Positions 23,186 to 33,300 of a stretch of DNA of 64,000 nt are shown here, piece by piece. The stretch's first letter is position 1; each line of letters begins with the position of its first letter. The DNA comes from Myrica gale (lineage: Eukaryota > Streptophyta > Magnoliopsida > Fagales > Myricaceae): contig OZ005615.1 of assembly GCA_963930655.1 (NCBI GenBank), positions 10,682,001-10,746,000 on the forward strand, given 5' to 3'. Position numbers and translations under genes: made by a program. The notes under the pieces were generated by a model. The model was given only the letters and a program-made list of their open reading frames with translations, was not told where the DNA came from and made no database searches.

Positions 23186-24641
23186 CCTTGTCTTATACTT
23201 TGCACGCTCTGGTTGGGTACTGCCCGGGTCAGAATAAAACCAGTTTGTTTGTTCAATAAACTTACAAAGAAATCACTCATGAGCAATTTGTATTAGAAAA
23301 CAAGAGAGGATGATGAAAAAATATTCAAAATCATAATATCTTACCTTATATTCGGCTATAAGCGGAAAAATACTTGAAGGTTAGGCAAAAATCATAAATA
23401 TGCCGAATCTTTTAATAACAAATATGAAGCTCATAAAAAAATAATATGCAAACAAATGCAAACACTTACTTGAATAATAAGATAATTGATTTTTAAGCTT
23501 AATAAAGTAATAATTTATACCAATTTATACTGAGAAACTCCAAAGAGCATAATATTTAAATAAGTCAGACAACTGAAAATAAAGAGAGGTGTTACGCTTA
23601 GAAAAGGATATATCTGGGCATAATATCAAGAGATCATCCACCACTGGAAACAAAGCAATGGAGCCGGGACTGACATGGTAGCATTATAATCGGAAGACCT
23701 ATGAAAACAAATCTAAAAGGGAAGCGGCGGGTATTGGACCAAGCTACAAAATCTCGTGGGCATTGGACCAAAGAGGACCAGACGACCTTTTTTCTTCAGC
23801 GTTCGTCATTCTTCTCAAGGGATTCCAGCCCCAAACCCCTCCTTTTTTAGCAACCTGAACTGAAAAAGAATTATCACTCGAGATGAAGGAGTAAAACTAT
23901 GGTGCAAAAGTGATCCCTGAAGCAGTTTTCTACTTTCCTCCCTTCTCTCATATCTCAAACAATACAAGTCCTCCCACCAACCCCAAACCCCTCATTTTTT
24001 GTAAACCGTCTCACTGACCCACTACCTATTCTGCACTCTGCAACACCCACAGCTCCTACACGAGCTATTTTTCTCCTCTTCACGCAGCTCAACTATATCC
24101 CACACAGCTCTCCTGTTATTCTATCCACCAACATAGCACTCACATATGACACACCCCCCACGTAGGCCCACGTTTACCCTGTTTTTCTCCGCCAAAAGAA
24201 ACGCACTATCGCGCTCCATGATCGAGGCTAGTCTTCCCGCTTTGCTGGGGCTATCAGGTCACAACAAAATGAAACGTAAAACTAACTTAAGATTAGACGA
24301 TATTCATCTTTCAATTTATTCGACTCAGAGCAAGACTTCCTCAAAGTACAACGTTCTGTGATTTTCGACATTCAAATACAAATTAGGACGACCTGTTTAA
24401 GGTTTTAGCCACAAAAACAAAGTTGATTCTGCATCCGCATTTGGAAGGAGTCTCGCAATCATCAGCAGCCTCAACATGAACATTTCAACTCTCTCCCTTT
24501 GACGGCGTGCCTGCCACCATTTTTGATGTTATCAAACATGCAGTCTCAACCCCATTTCAGGGCATAAAAAGGAAAATCAACATGTTGCAAATAGAAGTAC
24601 ATTTACATAGTCATATGCATATTTGTGCACATTACATGTTA
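23186..24641. other. Spacer and 3' side of the L16-type gene
   Basis: 23.2-24.4 kb shows nothing recognisable. On the minus strand, 24430-24530 could hold a last exon or 3' untranslated region of the L16-type gene: a GGCAG acceptor lies at about 24528 and is followed by an open frame. Confidence 0.4.
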
Positions 24642-25132
24642 CTAATGTGCATAAACACTATCTAGGGGAAACTTACTTGAGCCAGCAACGAATTTAGTTC
24701 GAATGGGCATTTTGGATGCCGCTATTGCAATCGCCTTCTTGGCTACACTTTCTGCAGTTCCGCCAATTTCATAGAGTATTCTACCCGGTTTAACCACAGC
24801 TGCCCAATATTTGGTACCTCCTTTTCCTCTCCCCATACGAGTTTCTGCGGGTTTTGCTGTAACTGGTTTGTCTGCGATTACACGCGTCCATATTTGTCCA
24901 CCGCGCTGCACAGTTCGTGAAATGGCTCGCCGCCCGGCTTCTATTTGTTTCGATGTGATCCGCGCGGGCTCAAGTGCCTGAAGAGCATATCTACCGAAGC
25001 TAATTCGATTCCCTCGACAAGATACTCCGTGAATTCTTCCTTTACATTTTTTAGTCCATCCAAGGAGCATTCTCGAAGACATCGTCTGCCTCAAATATAT
25101 AACTACGATGAAGAGGCCCTGGAAAAGCAACC
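24642..25132 (-). CDS. Organelle/bacterial-type ribosomal protein L16 (uL16 family), nuclear gene
   Basis: The exon runs from an acceptor (TATGCAG before 25132) and is open to 24642. Translation from the ATG at 25082 gives MSSRMLLGW, then [57 protein letters not shown] and [13 protein letters not shown], ending [13 protein letters not shown]. This is a full-length L16p domain, closest to the plastid rpl16 type, with clear divergence from it. L16 sits near the peptidyl-transferase centre and 5S rRNA of 70S-type ribosomes. The reading frame is intact, which argues for a working nuclear gene over a plastid DNA insertion. The C-terminus is uncertain: a GTAAGT donor lies at 24676, after GCTGGCTCAA, so the last exon may differ from the read-through ending at 24642. 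No transit peptide is visible in this exon; the frame is open upstream to the acceptor, so a 5' coding exon is possible. Confidence 0.85.
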
Positions 25133-26146
25133 CTGCATATCAAACCCATGAAAAATATCCCAGAATGATAACTGAAGTACCAATTTCACAGCTTTAATCC
25201 ACCAACTTAGAACACTCGATCTACAACGAAGCTTGATCTAAAGAAAAATTTAGTGAATTTTAGGGGCGACCAACACTGAACATATTTGAAAGAAAACAGA
25301 TTTCTTCAGTGGTTAAGTTAAAGAATTCCTAATATTGAACCTAAAAAGCCGGTTTCTTTTTCATTCAGTGCAAGAAATTGGTAAAGTAGGTACAAGAGTG
25401 AGCTCGTGGACTGCGGGAAACGCTCAAACAAACTGAACTGAAACCCCAATTAAAATTTTAAACTTTTTTTGAATTTTTTTCAAAAAGTTAAAATTTTTAC
25501 AAGGAAACATTAAGCTTCCGTTGGTTAGAGCGTGGGGTTGGTGATTCATCGGTATAGATTGAGAAACTTTCCCTGAATTACCGAAAGGAATTTGCCCTCC
25601 AGCATTCTTCTTGGTATTATTATTATTCATTGAAATCGTTGTCTATGACCACAACCCAACGCCTCAAATCCTTCAAGGACAAGGCAACACCATCAGAATC
25701 CTCTGAAATTTGTTTTGAGCCCCTTGAATCAATAACTAAAGCATACTGAAGCCAAAATTCAAGCTTTCATTTCGCCCAATTGAATTTCCTTCGATATTTT
25801 CAGCAACTAAGCGTTCAACTGAGAATAAAAGATGAAAATATCAAGAATTCCAACACGGAACTCCCAACGGCGCCGTTCTTTGTAAAAATTGTTTTCTTCT
25901 CTGGAACCCTAGTGTCACAAGCAAAACCCAGACCTTGAATCACAAGCTGAGCAGAACGAAGCCTAATATAATTGGTTTTGGAACTAAAACTACAAAGCCA
26001 GTCTTGAATGCAAACTATTGCTTCAATTAAAAACCGAAGCCAATTAGGAATCAGACGACGAATGACAAGCGTAAGTAACATATACACATCTACCAGAAAA
26101 TATGGGTTTAAGAATAAGTGAAACGATCAAAACGAAATGTCCTTAC
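25133..26146 (-). other. Probable 5' intron of the L16-type gene
   Basis: It lies between the acceptor at 25133 and a candidate donor GTAAGG at 26146-26141 (minus). It contains the first copy of a perfect 30-bp direct repeat (25425-25454). Assignment as an intron is inferred from the splice sites only. Confidence 0.5.
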
Positions 26147-26721
26147 TTATCCGTTTCTTTTTCCTCCTCGTTTTCTAAGCTTTGAGACCGCCAATGAAGC
26201 CAAACCGCTTCTCTTCCTCGCCTTCCCCCCCTCTCTCTCTCTGGCGCACTGGTTTTTTCAATCGTCAAAGTTGCGAAATACCCTCGTTCGATAAGTTTGG
26301 AACGGACAATTTTCGAAGGAAGAGAGCACCATTCGAATCTGGGCCCTATTTCAGTTCTAAGAAAAAGAGAATCCAAATACGTAAGAAGCCCTGGATGCCG
26401 AAGTTGACACGTCAGGTTAGATCCGACCCTGGTTGGGTAGCATTTCTAAAGAGAGAAGTCGATCCAACATGGATATAAAGCCCAGCCCAAGTATGAAACT
26501 ACTATCAAAGGAGGCCCAATCCAAGTAAACATTTGAGCTAGCCCACAGTCAAAATTCTTCACGTCATAAATTTCAATCACGTTGACACTACTAACTTAAA
26601 TATTTTTTTTAATAAAAAAAAGATTTACATGAAATATTCTCTATCCCTACTTTCTAACCACTCCATTACTTTTTCTTTAAAAAAATTCTATCAAACAAAC
26701 TGAACTGAAACCCCAATTAAA
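25425..26721. repeat. Perfect 30-bp direct repeat, copies 1,267 bp apart
   Basis: Copies at 25425-25454 and 26692-26721 are identical, beginning CAAACAAACTGAACTGAAAC and ending CCCAATTAAA. They bracket the presumed intron, leader and promoter of the L16-type gene. They are too long for a transposon target duplication. Confidence 0.9.
26147..26300 (-). promoter_or_regulatory. Candidate 5' leader exon of the L16-type gene
   Basis: A purine-rich minus-strand tract with GAGAGAGAG runs ends at a GTAAGG donor after AACGGATAA. It would join the L16 exon about 1 kb downstream. Whether it codes for a targeting sequence or is untranslated cannot be decided. Confidence 0.4.
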
Positions 26722-27013
26722 TCCGACTAGTCGGGTTCGGTCAGCTCTCGTTTAGAGGAACAATGACAACGGGAATACAAAAAGCAGCGGAGAAGCAGAA
26801 TGATTTGCGCCTGGTGAATCTTGCAGTGGATCGGAATAAGCATGTTATTCTCCCTTGATACCTTTCGAATCACCGGTTTCAGGACGTCAAAACTATGCAA
26901 GGACGAAATGGACGAAGGAAGACAATCCGAACGAGAGAGGAACCATGCGTGGAAGCTTAGAGTTAGGGTGGTCAAAAATTCTGGTAAGAATAGAAATAGT
27001 GCTCAAACAAAGT
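26722..27013. other. Spacer, nothing recognised
   Basis: No supportable features. A TTAGGGTGGTCA near 26958 recalls a hAT end, but no matching second end with an 8-bp duplication was found. Confidence 0.4.
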
Positions 27014-27262
27014 ATATATGAAATTTGATTGAATATTTATTTTATAATCTATATTTTAGATGAATATTTTATATTTATTGTTAATTTATTATGAGTAATT
27101 AAAAAACACCAAAATTTTCTGTTCTTGGTTCAAAATAAAGTATAACATATATAATTTGCTTGAATTTTTATTAGAGAATCTATATTTGAGATGAATGTTT
27201 ATATTTATTGTTAATTTATGATGATTAATAAAAAATATTCCAAAATTTCAGTTCAAAAAATA
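27014..27262. repeat. Two-copy AT-rich tandem repeat, ~125 bp
   Basis: Two diverged copies share TATATTTATTGTTAATTTAT, AATCTATATTT-AGATGAAT and CCAAAATTTTC-type blocks, offset by about 120-127 bp. Confidence 0.75.
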
Positions 27263-28139
27263 TTTTTGGCTCATTAATGCCCAAAAAATGTCTAAAAATA
27301 CCCACATGCCGAACCGAAATTTTCGATTTCATTCCAGTAAAATACCAAAATGAAAGCGAAAAAAAATTTATATTCTAATAAATTTCGAAACGAAACCATA
27401 ATTAACCATTTCGATATTACCCTTAACCTAGAGAACGAACGACTTTCATGGATCGCAAATGCCGAAAAGAGCTCAGGCTGGATTTGTAGTTTCAGATCTT
27501 GCCAAAACATCCTAAGAGCCAACCCAAGGGCCTCTTATGAGAGGAGTTGGACATGAGTCCCATGATCACAAGCAACTTTGGGTCCATTTGTCTTCCGCCA
27601 ATAAAAAACACAGAATAGTAAGATTTTTTTAATCGTATGTAAATTTATTAATATCCTCACTTATAGCAAGATACATCGCGTCCAAAAATGGAATTAATTT
27701 AAACGAATACATGTAATTCTACCAATGAGAAGACAATTCTACGTTGTAATCCTACCCATGATGAGAAGGACAATTCACTGAAAAGCATAGCTAGTGACTC
27801 CGAAGCTTTTATGCTCACGAGGGCTGAGGCGAAAAAAGCAGGCAAAGAACACCATAAATTCTGCAAAACGGTACTGCTCCACTTTATTATCTATAGTGAG
27901 GTTGTCATGCACCTCACTCTCACTTTCTCGTATATTTTTGTGTCCCATATTAAATGGGCTTGGCATATTGTGTCAGAAGAGAAAAAAAATTCAGACAAGT
28001 TCACTATGGATCCAACTTTTATGCGAACAACAACGTGTCCATAGCCACCGTGCGTTGCATAAAGCACGAAAGCATGTTCTTCTTAGGGGTTTATATTAAG
28101 ACCTTTGTCTTGATTAATGACAATTTTAATCCAGTTCAC
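27263..28139. other. Spacer, nothing recognised
   Basis: Short frames only (for example 27794-28099) without family resemblance. Confidence 0.4.
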
Positions 28140-28385
28140 AATCGAGACAAAACCTAAAGTCGCCATATCCAATGGCCAGGGAGCTTGTCTCCAAACACAG
28201 CGGGCAAAAGGGCAAAGTAAAAATAGATGCTCCAAAAAAAAAAAGATGCTCCAGTTTCTTCTGCAGACTCACAGAGCTGACAAGAAGTGAAGTCTAGTGG
28301 AGCATTCTGGATAACTCTCGCTTGCTGAGATCGGATCGGCAAAGCTTTCCACCCCACTCGCCATAGAAAATGCTTAATAGGATCC
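28140..28385 (-). pseudogene. LINE-type zinc-binding reverse transcriptase (zf-RVT) remnant
   Basis: The minus strand encodes KHFLWRVGWKALPIRSQQAR then SCQLCESAEET. After a frameshift in the T-rich tract it reads FARCVWRQAPWPLDM. This is the C-terminal zf-RVT pattern of plant non-LTR reverse transcriptases (KHFLWR...LP-R...C-LC...ET...FARAVW). The rest of the element is missing; a CACTA-like end adjoins it immediately to the right. Confidence 0.7.
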
Positions 28386-28391
28386 GGAAGC

Positions 28392-28680
28392 CACTACAAG
28401 AAAGTTGGGCTTCAACGGCGAAATTCTTGGGTGCGGCTCCATTCCCGTCGGCGAAATATTCGTAACCAGAACGCAACTCCCGCAGGCGATAGAAGAGAAA
28501 CCGCACCTTTGAATTGCCGACGACCAAAGTTGTTGCCAATTTTCGGTCTCTTCGTCGACACGGTTGGAATCCTTTGAAATATCCACCGCTCCATCAGCTG
28601 TCGATGAGAAGACAAAATCGCCGACGGAGCTAAGCCTTCACAGACGCTGCAATTCCTTCAGCGACGACATTTAGGCAGAT
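28392..28680 (+). mobile_element. CACTA (En/Spm-like) transposon terminus, partial
   Basis: CACTACAAGAAA at 28392-28403 is the classic CACTA end. Repeated short GC-rich motifs follow: TTCAACGGCGAAATTC, CGTCGGCGAAATATTC, GCCGACGACCAAA, CGCCGACGGAGC and TTCAGCGACGACATTTAGG. These match the subterminal repeats of plant CACTA elements. No opposite terminus (TTTCTTGTAGTG) was found in the window, so this is a fragment or solo end. Confidence 0.7.
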
Positions 28681-30357
28681 TTGTGCCCTTCTGAGCTCGC
28701 ATTGTGAATCTTGTTGTTGTCGATCGTCAATTGGGTTTTTCCTACAGCAAGGTTCCCGCTGATCCCCTCAAATTGGACTGCTCTTGCTTCGGTAATCTCC
28801 CTCTCTCTGGTTTGGTTCTCTAATTTTCGAATTTTCCATCGCTCGATCATTAACGATATTGTTTGGTTGCTTGAGAAATTGATAACAAATGAAATTTTCC
28901 ACCGCTCAATTCTCCTCTCTCTCTCTGTCTATCTATCTATCTATCTATCTATCTATATTGTCATCATTTGAACCAATTACGATGCGATGCCTGGTTACAG
29001 ATATTGAAGTTGGAAAATAAGATTTATATTTTCTCTATTTTTCTCAGTTACCAATACAGAGAACTTGCTGATCAGTGGAAGCTCAGTCATTGATCAGACA
29101 GATACGTACAGTTAGATTCTCATTCCTGAAATTTTCTGTTGAATTGGTTGGGTTGAGCGCCTTCTTAAACTGCTTTAGAGTAGTTTGAAAGATCCACCAA
29201 GAACTAGAGCACCCAACAAACCAGGCCAGTACTTTCAAGTATCTTGAGTTTCCATGGGCAGAATATAACATTAATCACTAGCTCGAGTGCAGATGAACCA
29301 CTCAACTTCCATGGCTCAACGATCGATATAAAAAGGGAAACAGTACCTATATATATGCAATAACCATGGTAAAATGGTTGAAGAAGATGCCCTGCTCCCT
29401 GCGTAGGGAAACCCTTCTGAGAAACCAAAATACAGAAGGCAAAAATGGTTAGAAAAAATTTACTTGAGATCGAGAAATCTGTGAAAGCTCTTGATTAAAA
29501 AGAGGAACATATGGGAATATAAGTTGTATCACGTTCATGATTGGGGCAACTTAGGATACAGTCAAATTGTCTCAAAGTTGTTCACAAATTAATTTATACG
29601 AATCATATATATCTCATGGTCAAAAGTTCTCCCCAGCGAGAGAGAAGAAAAAAGGAGGGTAAAGCAACCATCCATTAATACACCATCACCAAAGATGACT
29701 TTTCTTCTGCCCCCTGAATTTACCAACCACGCATATATACACGTCCAATTCAAAGATTGCTCCTTTTTTCTTTTTCTAATCAAGATTGCTTTTGTAACCA
29801 GCGGAGGAGGTTACAAATGTTGGTAGGGCCAATTTACCTAAAGCTCCTCAAAGGAATGTTATAAATTGACCTACCATGAAATCATCACTCTATCCTCTGG
29901 TACAGTCTCGCACACCAGCTCAAAACAGAGGCTCCACTATTAAGTGATGAGACATTTGATAGAAGAAAACCTGGAAAAGAAAAAAAAAAACACACTGCAA
30001 AAAAACAAGAATCCCGCTGTAGCAGAGACAGTAAGTCCACAACTCATGTAATCATGTCCCAAGTTAAAAGCCTCTTCCAAAGTCCCAACTTCAAGACTCC
30101 CGGCAATGTCCCACAGTCCACTTCCATGGCCATAGCTACTTTCTTTCCCCATTCCCAGCACAGCTTCTAGCCACTAATTTCTGTTCGATCTGTTTTTGCC
30201 CTTGGGATTCCCCAAGTCAACCGACCTCCCACTACAAATATCAGACAGCTCAGTACTCTCTACAAACTAAGAGAAACTAACAATTTTTTTCCTCCTCTCT
30301 AACTTTGGTGCTTCGTTTGCTAGTGTTATTTATTCATTTCAGCCCTGCATCGGAGTG
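28681..30357. other. Upstream region of NIP6;1 with a microsatellite
   Basis: A (CTAT)n microsatellite occupies about 28928-28958. A TATA-like TACAAATA lies near 30233, about 125 bp before the NIP6;1 ATG. An ATGTAA hexamer is at 30046-30051. No other gene is recognised. Confidence 0.45.
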
Positions 30358-33300
30358 ATGGACAGCGAAGAAGTTCCATCATCACCTTCAACGCCTGCAA
30401 CACCAGGGACTCCAGGTGCTCCTCTCTTTGGTGGGTTCAAGGCAGAGAAAAGTGGGAATGGAAAGAGATCCTTTCTCAAAAACTGCAAGTGCTTCAGTGT
30501 TGAAGAATGGGCCATGGAAGAAGGCACCTTACCCAGAGTCTCTTGCTCACTGCCACCCCCTCCTGTCCCTCTCGCAAAAAAGGTAGTATATATGCCACAC
30601 GCACGGATAGAAACCACCCAGAGAGAGAGAGAAGAGCGTTCTATGTCGAAAGCTCACAATCAAGAATCATGTTTTCATTACGTGTATATTTCATGGGTCC
30701 GGGCAAGAGTCATTTTTATGTCAAAACAAAATGAAAACCAAACTAGCCCATATTTGAGTACGTGGTTTTAGTAACGTGCTATTGTTGATCTATTATTGAT
30801 GCCAAAACCAGGTTGGGGCCGAGTTCGTAGGCACTCTCATACTGATCTTTGCTGGGACAGCCACAGCCATTGTGAACCAAAAGACGCAAGGCTCAGAAAC
30901 CCTCCTTGGCTGCACTGCTTCAACTGGCCTCGCCGTCATGATTGTGATTCTCTCAACCGGACACATCTCAGGGGCTCATCTCAACCCAGCTCTCACCATT
31001 GCCTTTGCTGCCCTAAAACACTTCCCATGGAAGCATGTAGTAAAAGACTTCAATACATTCTGCAAGTCCTTAGACTCGTAAAAGGTCTTGTTACTTTGGC
31101 AGGTGCCCATGTATATTGGAGCACAGGTGGTTGCGTATTTTTGTGCTGCATTTGCACTGAAGGAGATTTTCCACCCCATAATGGGAGGGGGAGTCACTGT
31201 CCCTTCAGGACCATATGGTCAAGCTTTTGCTTTGGAGTTCATAATTAGCTTCAACCTCATGTTTGTTGTCACTGCCGTGGCCACCGACACAAGAGCTGTA
31301 CGTAACTCCTATAACGCTTCAGTGCCATAAATCTAATAGTCTTTTCTACATCCCTTTTTCTGTAGACTTTTGTTCGTCCAAAAAAGCATCTCTTTTGATT
31401 ATTTGCAAACAGACTCGAGTATTCATTTGCCAAGACAAATTTTACCCCTGGATGCATGCTTAAAAACTGATTAGTTGCTGCTAAGCTGTAAACTGATCCC
31501 AAGAGAAACAGTTCCGAACGCCCTATTGGCTATTTGTAGTTGTTGTTTTCATGTATATCTTCTAGTTCCGAAGGTCTTCGGAAACCTCGCTTTCTTGACC
31601 ATGTCAGACTGTCTACGGGAGGCTCTTTTTTTATAGAGGAACGCTTGGCGTTCGCGTTCTTCTGCCGAATATAAAATTCGTTTCGCGTGGGCCCCGTTTC
31701 CAGCGTAAATGTTATGCTTTTTAATTTTTTTAATTCTCCTGCCTCTTTAGCTTCGAGGGTCTCTCTCTCCCCACACATTTGCCCCCAAATCGTTTGTCTC
31801 CCTCCCCGAGCTCCCGCCCCCAAATTTACGGCTCCCTCTCTCCCCGTCGATTTTGCCCCAAATCAAACATTCCCACGCGATATTGTGCTTGGCTGGGTTT
31901 CGGGCGGCTGGAAATCTACTGTAAGTCTTGGTTTTGCTGGGTTTCGCCCCTAAATCTACTGTCTCTCCCCGTCTGCCCCCAAAACGAGAAGCCACCCCCC
32001 CAAACCCTAGATCTCCCTGTCTCCCTCTCTCTCTCCTCGTCTGCCCCCTGAATCCCTAAATCTCCCGAGCCCCTCTCTGTTTCTCCCCGTCTGCCCCCAA
32101 ATTGAAATGCCGCCCCCCAAACCCTAAATCCCCCCCGTCTCCCTCTCTCTCTCCGCGTCTGCACCCAAATCAGGCAGGGTTTGGGCAGGGTTTGGGGCTG
32201 GGTTGGGGCTGGTTTTCGACAGGGGCTGGGCTGGGTTGGGGCTGGGTTGGGGTTTGGGCTGGGTCGGGGCTGGGGTTTGGGCTGGGCTGGGTTGGGGTTG
32301 GGCTGGGTCGGGGCTGGGTTGGGTTGGGGTTTGGGCTGGGTCTGGGCTGGGGTTTGGGCTGGGCTGGGTTGGGGCTGGGCTGGGTTGGGGTTGGGGCTGG
32401 GTTTCGACTGGGGTTTGGGTTGGGTTGGGTCGGGGCTGGGGCTTGGGCTGGGTTGGGGTTGGGGTTTGGGCTGGGTCTGGGCTGGGGTTTGGGCTGGGTT
32501 GGGGTTGGGCTGGGTTGGGGTTGGGGCTGGGCTGGGTTGGGGTTGGGGCTGGGTTTCGACTGGGGTTTGGGTTGGGTTGGGTCGGGGCTGGGGCTTGGGC
32601 TGGGTTGGGGTTGGGGTTTGGGCTGGGTCTGGGCTGGGGTTTGGGCTGGGTTGGGGTTGGGCTGGGTTGGGGTTGGGGCTGGGCTGGGTTGGGGTTGGGG
32701 CTGGGTTTCGACTGGGGTTTGGGTTGGGTCGGGGCTGGGGCTTGGCCTGGGTTGGGGTTGGGGTTGGGGCTGGGTCTGGACTGGGGTTTGGGCTGGGCTG
32801 GGGTTGGGGCTGGGCTGGGTTGGGGGTTGGGGCTGGGTTTCGACTGGGGTTTGGGTTGGGTCGGGGCTGGGGCTTGGGCTGGGTTGGGTTTGGGCTGGGT
32901 TGGGGTTGGGGCTGGGTCGGGGCTGGGTTTCAGGCTGGGTCGGGGCTGGGTTTAGACATGGTTTGGGCTGGGCTGGTCTCACCTGACTGGATTTCGACTG
33001 TGTTTCAGTGTCAAATCTACTGTAAGTTTGGGTTTTGCATGGATTTTTACTGATTATGGCATGTAAAAATTATGGATTAATGTTCTGTATCTCATTATTT
33101 TGTTGGGTTTGCCTTGTTCATCTTGCCTTGTCTCTTTGTGGGTTTTGCTGGGACTAGGCTGGCTTTTGTGTAATTAGGTTATCAATGTGTCTCAATTTGG
33201 TTATTTTGTGTGGCAGTTCTTGCATTCTGTTATAGCAATGCTTTTTTTTTTTCAAATAGATGCTTGTATATTTATGATTGTTTTCATGTTCTTTGACTTA

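Noticed and set aside
26958-27420. Possible hAT element starting TTAGGGTGGTCA
   Set aside because: No inverted partner end with a convincing 8-bp duplication was found.
30796-31248. 150-residue open frame overlapping NIP6;1 exons 2 and 3
   Set aside because: Out-of-frame shadow of the aquaporin exons.
32102-33053. Long Gly/Trp/Leu-rich frames in three plus frames and a Pro/Gln-rich frame on minus
   Set aside because: All arise from one G-rich minisatellite without stop codons. No known domain, and simultaneous openness in several frames shows a composition effect.
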